Source of the DNA: Branchiostoma lanceolatum
Taxonomy: Eukaryota; Chordata; Leptocardii; Amphioxiformes; Branchiostomatidae
DNA length: 64,000 bases
Assembly (NCBI RefSeq): GCF_035083965.1
Contig: NC_089722.1
Location: forward strand, 24,736,142 to 24,800,141
Reading direction: 5' to 3'
Part shown: piece by piece, positions 59,101-64,000 of the stretch
How the letters are laid out: the number at the start of each line of letters is the position of its first letter
Numbering within the stretch: the stretch's first letter is position 1
Made by a program: the position numbers and the translations under genes
The notes under the pieces: model-generated
Database searches by the model: none
Seen by the model: only the letters and a program-made list of their open reading frames with translations
Told to the model about the DNA's origin: nothing

Positions 59101-60834
59101 ATAATTCCGACACCGTTACACTAGAGACTCGTACCATTGCCATGTCGTTCAGCCCTATCCACCACGTCACGGCTCCGTCCCCCACGATGTTCGCCACCAT
59201 GGTGTACTCCGCCAGGCTGGAGAAGGAGACTACATTCCCGCCGTGGAACCGGCAGTCCGACTGCGCCACGTCCCACGGGGCCTCCCCGGTAGTGATGGGG
59301 AGGTAGAACGAACCGAGAGACGACGTCGGCCCTGGTCCTGATAGGTTAAACCATGATTTTTTTAAGTAGCCTTTAAGTAAAGGGATGACATGAGTTTACA
59401 TATCAGACATGTACTATCGCCCGATAGAGACACAGACAAGTTGTTACAATAATGTTGGTTCAGTGTTACCACAGTTTAAGTGCGTTGATCTGTGTTTTAT
59501 TAAGAAAAACGCAAAAAGAAACAGCTCTTACATGTATATCCGAAAAAAGAAAATTGAATACATTCCTTATTTCTGTAATCTACTAAATGATTGACTAAAG
59601 GTGTCTCAATCTACATGTTCTTCCTTTCTGCCTATGCTGCCGACAGCAAATACATCTATGATGTACACGGGATGAGCACGTTGGAAATGTCTGACCTTCA
59701 CACGTCCTGTTGTCGGGGTTCATGGTGTACCCTGTCAGACAGTAGCAGTGGAACCCCGTGATCAGGTGGTTGGCGCAACCCTGCCCGCACAAGGCAATGT
59801 CGTCTGTACACTCGTTTACATCTAGCAGGAATGCAAAACGATGTGGAACAATCATTAGTGCATGAACAACACACCACGTACGTGGAAGGCAAATGGCCGC
59901 ATATTGGGCGTAGATTCATCGCTAAGAAAATATGCACCTTACTGTACTAGTATGTCAATGGACCGATCCCAGCTGTGCTAACTAGGGGTGGGTACCGGTA
60001 CATAAAATTCAGGTCCGGTCCAGGTCCAGAAGGTCAGGTCCAGGTCCGGACCTGTACCTGTACCTGATTATAGTAGTGTCGCAGTACATCATATTTTGAA
60101 TAGTGAGACACACGTAAAAGTCTCCAAACGTCATGTCTGGAACGATATAATTTCTTAGGTTCGCACTTTGTCTCAGAATCATAACTATACTCTCCTCGCC
60201 GTCTGCTTACTCATCCTTTAAGTGTTTCTAGATATGATTCACAGCTAACGTCTTCGAAAACGACTCGTTAAATCTGCTGTTTTGTATTTTCTTAGACCAG
60301 TTATGTGGCCGCCCGCTGGTAGCCTGGTACTATGAATTCTTAATCGGTCCATAGGCCGGTCCACTGATTTTTTACGGACCGGTTTTTTTGGACCGGTCCA
60401 TTAAGAAATACCGGTTTCGTACCGGTACACGGTACCGGTACCCACCCCTAGTGCTAACCAATGAGAGCACTGCTGTACGTCTATTCCACTAGCTATAGAC
60501 GTGTTCGCATCTTTGAATACTGCAACGTTACGAAAAAAGTATCTTGATCGAGGTCTAAGACGAGGGGGCTAGGAAATCGGTATATATGATTGTAGAAACT
60601 TGAGAAATCGCTAAGGAGATCAGATAAAGATCTTTTCCGGACACGTCAGGTGCTCATATGCATGACGTACCTATGACCTCCCGGTAGTCGAGGCAGCCAG
60701 GACAGGCGCAGTGTGCGTCCGTCATGCCGCACACGTTCGTGACGGAACAGCACGGCGCGCTGGACGAGGCGACACACTCACCGGGCCCGCCGTCAGGCAG
60801 GGTACTCAAGCCGCAGGTACCGGGGACGTGACGC
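44154..60834 (-). CDS. Polycystin-1-like receptor-channel (PKD1L2/PKD1L3-type), 5' incomplete
   Basis: Minus-strand exons: 60834-60671, 59821-59696, 59337-59135, 58656-58545, 58389-58333, 58152-58145 (8 nt, tentative), 57988-57932, 56307-56158, 55828-55726, 55535-55471, 55117-54824, 54582-54028, 53847-53611, 53470-53449 (22 nt), 53317-53157, 52738-52578, 52045-51843, 51430-51185, 50907-50693, 50551-50410, 50159-49915, 49715-49538, 49382-48771, 44990-44454 and 44326-44154. They sum to about 1,674 codons in one frame. Domains in order: a cysteine-rich module (PCCS, CGMTDAHC); a calcium-type EGF (DVNEC); a C-type lectin (WWIGLNDMAM, EPD, GWEDLPC); a REJ/GAIN-like stretch; GPS (GCHVSP to CLCNHLI); first TM helix; PLAT (YLLKVYTGHHVGSGTDSKV); TM helices with FCTMIANAMWY and YVGWVLVFLSCFVSAFFTIL; the large TOP-type loop; then S2-S6 with pore and ILLNLLISVINEAL. 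The C-terminus has an acidic helical stretch. Polycystin-1-like proteins pair with PKD2-type channels in cilia and membranes. The intron 44991-48770 holds a large satellite. Confidence 0.9.
45243..46260 (+). repeat. Dispersed repeat, copy on one side of the satellite
   Basis: It begins AGATATTGTTTTGGGTGTGT and contains ATTACGATGATATTTGGTA, GGTCGATTTTGGGCCCCTGG and two tandem-like rounds of TTTGCATA(G/A)CTAATGAGGA with ATTATGCAAATTAATTC-type words. It is about 70-80% like 48022-48700 by eye, and in the same direction. Confidence 0.75.
46590..48018. repeat. Decameric satellite, (TTTTGTAAAC / ATTTGTAAAC)n, 1.4 kb
   Basis: About 140 tandem 10-bp units with the consensus (A/T)TTTGTAAAC and few indels fill this stretch. 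Because 10 is not a multiple of 3, one frame cycles through the same ten-codon peptide, so several minus-strand frames stay open with FTKVYKSLQK-like repeats. These frames are not counted as genes. The array lies in an intron of the polycystin-like gene, between two copies of one dispersed repeat. Confidence 0.97.
48022..48700 (+). repeat. Dispersed repeat, copy on the other side of the satellite
   Basis: AGATATAGTTTTGGGTGTGT starts directly at the satellite end. ATTACGATGATATTTGGTAT and GGTCGATTTTGGGCCCCCTG follow, then TTTGCATAACTAATGAGGA. It is collinear with 45243-46260, with one AT-rich round fewer. Confidence 0.78.
52021..52410. repeat. Four tandem copies of an exon-acceptor boundary, about 95-bp unit
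   Basis: AGTCATCACACAGGAAGGTG with TAACTGTGG occurs at the real exon boundary (52023) and again near 52123, 52215 and 52308, each followed by related AGAGAAAG and CACCAAGGAC sequence. On the coding strand each copy keeps an AG acceptor followed by TTACACCTTCCTGTG-like exon sequence. Confidence 0.85.
54633..54758. mobile_element. Mariner-like MITE
   Basis: CGAGGGTCAGTCAAAAATTA and AGAGGGGGTCAAAAACTAAT (complement) are inverted ends, followed by matching ATAACAGGCTCATTT arms. TA stands on both sides. The TA target and GAGGGTCA-type ends suit Tc1/mariner; no ORF. Confidence 0.75.
56048..56148 (-). mobile_element. SINE family 2 fragment
   Basis: It matches the tail region of the 8966-9188 SINE: ATTTTACGTCCCTTnCnAAA, GACGnnTGCAGCnCCAACT and CCTTCCCnAGnAT. 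It ends a few bases from the donor of the exon 56307-56158. Confidence 0.5.
57235..57478 (-). mobile_element. tRNA-like SINE with AT-rich tail
   Basis: The minus strand from 57478 reads CAGCTTGGCCGATCTGG, like an A box, and then GGGTTCGTCTCC, like a B box. It runs into about 130 bases of almost pure A/T down to 57235. Probably a retroposed tRNA relative; the intact tRNA fold was not demonstrated. Confidence 0.5.
58781..59075. repeat. GC-rich intronic block, possible SINE
   Basis: This block between two lectin exons is much richer in G/C than the flanks. On the minus strand it has GGGTTGAATTC, similar to a B box. No family is recognised and no exon with domain support is seen. Confidence 0.3.
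59983..60450. mobile_element. Non-autonomous hAT-type element, 468 bp
   Basis: The inverted ends TAGGGGTGGGTACCGGTA and TACCGGTACCCACCCCTA carry an exact 8-bp duplication GTGCTAAC (59975-59982 and 60451-60458). Inside, AGGTCCGG and GGACCGGT words repeat near both ends. It lies between the cysteine-rich and EGF exons of the polycystin-like gene. Confidence 0.92.
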
Positions 60835-60880
60835 CTGGATATGGCTGGCCAAGCTGTGTGGACAAGGACCGCGACGTTAA

Positions 60881-61285
60881 GGTCATGATGATTTGATTAT
60901 ATGATTTGACATCCGCGCGCATATCAATTTTCGTCCGTGTAAAATAACAACGTTTTCGGCCATACTGTCGTAAAAAGCAGCTGCTAAATGAGAAAATATA
61001 TGCTGTGAATTGCAAAAACATCTTTCGGAAAATGGATGCTACTGTCGTCGAGTGCCAAAGTCAATTCCAAAGTCAAAGAAGAAGTTTTGAATTCGAAAGA
61101 ATAAAGATGAAGAATCTATATTTCAATATACCTTACCCAGTGTGTTTAGTTTCGTTCATCCTTCCTGACCACGTAGATTTCATAATGAAAGCAACTTTTT
61201 GGCAAATGTTTTTTTTCGCATGCACGCTCGCATCAGTTTTGGTGGCCCCAGAGGATGTTATCCATATAATCAAATCAACATGGTC
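60881..61285. mobile_element. MITE, GGCCnTnTTGATTTGATCAT family, copy 2
   Basis: Collinear with 21969-22350: the ends GGTCATGATGATTTGATTAT and its complement bound it. ATCAATTTTCGTC, AAAAAGCAGCTGCTAAATGA and CATCCTTCCTGACCACGTAG lie inside. It begins 46 bases upstream of the first visible polycystin-like exon. Confidence 0.85.
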
Positions 61286-61497
61286 TAAACAACAATTCAA
61301 GAACTGCATGCAGTAACCATGAAGGACCTAAACTTTAAATGTTTTTCGGCTAATGTAAAGTTGGCGGTCTAACAAGTCCTTTTTTCGGTTCGATAACAAG
61401 GCTGCACGGCGATGGGTCAAAACTAGAGTCGATGTCATTGCCATGACGGCGTTTGGATTTCGACCGCGATTTAGCTGTCGTTAACGACAACACTTAC

Positions 61498-61735
61498 CTT
61501 ACATCGCAACCGATCATAACACTGCAACCGACATCGCTATATTTACATATCGCAGCAATCGAGTCTCTACATCGCAATCGAGTCCTTACATCACATTCGA
61601 GTCGCTACATCGCAACCGAGGCCTTGACACCGCAATCGAGTTCTTAAATCGCAATCGAGTTTTAAAACAGCAATCGAGTATCTAAAACAACAGTCGAGTT
61701 TTTAAAACAGCAACCGAACCTTAAAAAAGCGGTCG
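61498..61735. repeat. Degenerate minisatellite of about 18-20 bp
   Basis: Units resembling TACATCGCAATCGAGTC repeat about twelve times with drift toward TTAAAACAGCAATCGAG. No gene is seen from 61286 to 62267. Confidence 0.8.
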
Positions 61736-62267
61736 AGGATTAACTCCACGGGAGCCTAATTACATGTAGCACCTCGTTCACTTCACACCTTCTTAACACC
61801 TAATGGTTATAGGCCACCGGAGGGCGCAAATAATCGACTAGTTAGGCATGTGGCATTGGTCTCCGTTGATTCAAGGAGGTTTAATCCTCCTTGGTTGATT
61901 GGAAACATTATCCTGATTTGTTTATATATTTTTCTCATGAGATCTAATCTCATGAACGCAAACTTGAGTCAAACCACTCAAAGGACTGAGGGAAATGATT
62001 GCTGAGGACAGGAGATTGCAGAGGACGGGCTATGTAAAAATGGATGAACTGTTTGTTATTGCTTGTGACTGGAGGTGGTTCCCTGAGCCAGGTGGTTGCC
62101 CGACAAGGTTTGACTGTACTAAATTTCCTAAACTTTCACAGATTAACACTGAAATTGTTATAATCATCTGCATCTGGCACGCCCATGGATGATTGGAATA
62201 ATTTGTGGGGCGTCATCAGAAACAACACACATCCACATCTCACCTGCATGTTCTTAAGGAGTAAACA

Positions 62268-62700
62268 TAAAATCCAATAATGGATAACACTGCAAATATA
62301 GATTTTCCGCGATAGTTATGCAAATTAAGTCATATTTGCATAATTTACTTCATTATGCACATTTCTGTCTAAGCTACCTGCATACTAAATATCATGGAAA
62401 TCGGTTAATCCTTTGTTCAGTTATCCTCCTTGGAAGATTCTGACTGCAGTTCCAGAGCAAGCCGCTAGGGGGTCCAAAAGTACAGCACTTCTTCCTTACA
62501 TCACAATCTGCCACCAAAAAATAAAGACCACAGCACGTTCAAGTCAAATGATTTGAAAAAAAGAAAGTTGTGATGCAGTACCAAGCTCACATACCAGGGG
62601 GACTAAAAATCAACATTGACCTTCGTATTCCAAACACCGACCCACATATCAAATATCATTACAATCCATCTTGACTAATGCTGACTACAAACATCCGGAA
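62268..62700 (-). repeat. Dispersed repeat, reversed copy
   Basis: Its complement contains ATATTTGATATGTGGGTCGG, GGTCAATGTTGATTTTTAGT-type and CCCCCTAGCGGCTTGC words, followed by TTTGCATAAnTAT. It matches the repeats at 45243 and 48022 and the fragment at 655. Confidence 0.7.
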
Positions 62701-62803
62701 GGAAAGGAAGAAGGAAGCACAAACATACTATACCAAACATACTATAGCAATCAGCACAAAGAGAGCGACGTGAGAGCGCGCAGCGAGCGCAGTGAGCACC
62801 GTT

Positions 62804-63560
62804 AGGGCCCTGTCACACTTGTGCGTATATTCAAGTGCGTATGAGTTGCGCATCAACATTTCTTTGGTTTAAGTAAAGTTTGAGGGAAAGAAGTTGTTTT
62901 TCACTTTGACCTACCGTTGTGCAGCCTCCATTTCGAACCAAAGACATGACGTCATCGGCTGCAAACTAAAAAAAAAACTGAACCAAAAATATGTTAATAC
63001 GCAATTCCTGCGGACTTGTATGTACGGCTTTAAGGGCCCTGTCACATTTGTGCGTATATCATGTCCGTGTCAGTTGCGTATCAACATTTTTGTCATACGC
63101 AGACGTGCGCACAATACGCACCTAATGCGTATCTCAATCGTTTTGTGAAAGTTTTACGTTCGCAGGCACACGCAAGGTACTGCCCAGTACGCCTGATATT
63201 TTTGAAACTACCGAAAACTTTCGTGCGAACGCTGTTACGCAGCTCAGACGTTATAAATACGCAGTGCATACGTCCGACATCGGTCGAGTGCGGTACGAGC
63301 GCGCTTTATGTTCGCGCTTCATACGCGGTAATACGCTTCTCTTGCGGCACGATCTCTGCGCAGCGTACACATAGCGTACTTGCAGCGCAGATACAACGCA
63401 TGATGATCGAACGTATAGCGAATGATAATATACGTCACGAATTAGTGCCGTTCGTCCTGCGATCGGGCAGCGCATTGTACTACGTATCAGTGACGTACAT
63501 GTATGACAAACGCACAGATAACGAACGGATAGCGTGCATATAGTACTCGACGAACATCCG
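62804..63560. mobile_element. Two direct GGGCCCTGTCACA termini of a Harbinger-like element family
   Basis: GGGCCCTGTCACACTTGTGC at 62805 and GGGCCCTGTCACATTTGTGC at 63034 start similar sequences in the same direction, each after a TTA/TAA. Matching right ends were not found. The following 500 bases are very rich in ACGC/GCGT words. Confidence 0.5.
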
Positions 63561-63665
63561 GGGTACATTCCAGATTGGGTAAATTATTGGTCGGGTATTC
63601 AATTTAGTTTAAGGGCAGAGAGAAACCAAACACAACCAGCAAAGTGTACATAACTTTTGATTTAA

Positions 63666-63970
63666 ATAATTATTGAAATGCCCCGCGCACACGCATCCCT
63701 GTTACATACACATTAAAGTTCTACCTGTCGTTACTTGTGGAAGCGTCTTCTAATAACAGTTTTCGTAACTACTGATATCAACGCAACCAAATTCGCAGGG
63801 TAAATAATGGCTCTAAATGTCATGGAGTGTACCAAAAGTAAAATTGGTGTCCCTGTTACACATATACAAACGGTCCTACTTGTCATCAGTTGTGGAGGCG
63901 TCTTCCCATAACAGTTTAAGTAAACACTAATATCAATGCAACCAAATACGCTCATAATTCGATTAGCATC
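63666..63970. repeat. Two tandem copies of a unit of about 155-160 bp
   Basis: CATCCCTGTTACATACACAT... GTGGAAGCGTCTTC... ATATCAACGCAACCAAAT returns as GTCCCTGTTACACATATAC... GTGGAGGCGTCTTC... ATATCAATGCAACCAAAT. The open frame on the minus strand follows the repeat and is not called. Confidence 0.65.
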
Positions 63971-64000
63971 AGTGGGAAGTGCGTCAGGCATGCGGTCGGC

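Noticed and set aside
63061..63543. 160-codon plus-strand frame and a 105-codon minus frame
   Set aside because: They lie in the CpG-rich transposon-like block; both strands are open at once and neither shows a domain.

Overview
The window looks like animal, and most probably amphioxus (Branchiostoma-type), nuclear DNA. The genes are split into short exons by GT-AG introns. The gene content is metazoan: a Rieske-type AIFM3, a p70 S6 kinase, a linker histone H1 and a polycystin-1-like receptor-channel. Introns and spacers are full of short non-autonomous DNA transposons, tRNA-derived SINEs and simple repeats. The phylum-level reading comes from the proteins. The amphioxus reading is an inference from the C-type-lectin polycystin, the cysteine-rich module next to it and the repeat style.

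Layout. (1) 398-2309, plus: the last four exons of a 2-oxoglutarate/Fe(II) dioxygenase of the isopenicillin-N-synthase-like family; its 5' part lies outside the window. (2) 2990-9650: intergenic, with a fold-back element, CA/GA and CAGA microsatellites, a 2.4-kb near-perfect palindromic element and a SINE. (3) 9726-20619, plus: AIFM3, 18 coding exons, 561 codons, starting with a 31-nt exon that carries an N-myristoylation motif. (4) 20981-24437: intergenic with two terminal-inverted-repeat elements, then an S6 kinase promoter. (5) 24438-37389, plus: p70 ribosomal S6 kinase, 13 coding exons, 491 codons, with a 6.6-kb first intron packed with transposons. (6) 40434-41604, minus: an intron-containing, polyadenylated linker histone H1. 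(7) 42224-42930, minus: a doubtful membrane-anchored ORF. (8) 44154-60834, minus: a polycystin-1-like gene whose 25 exons, including proposed 8-nt and 22-nt ones, join in frame over about 1,674 codons. In order it has a cysteine-rich module, EGF, C-type lectin, a REJ/GAIN-like ectodomain, GPS, PLAT and an 11-transmembrane region ending in a polycystin channel. Its 5' end lies outside the window. (9) 60881-64000: transposon-rich sequence with no gene seen.

The genes do not form one pathway. S6 kinase acts in mTOR growth signalling, AIFM3 in mitochondrial or membrane redox and cell death, H1 in chromatin, and the polycystin in ciliary or membrane sensing. All exon boundaries were read by eye from splice sites and checked by reading-frame phase; the three complete gene models each sum to a whole number of codons.
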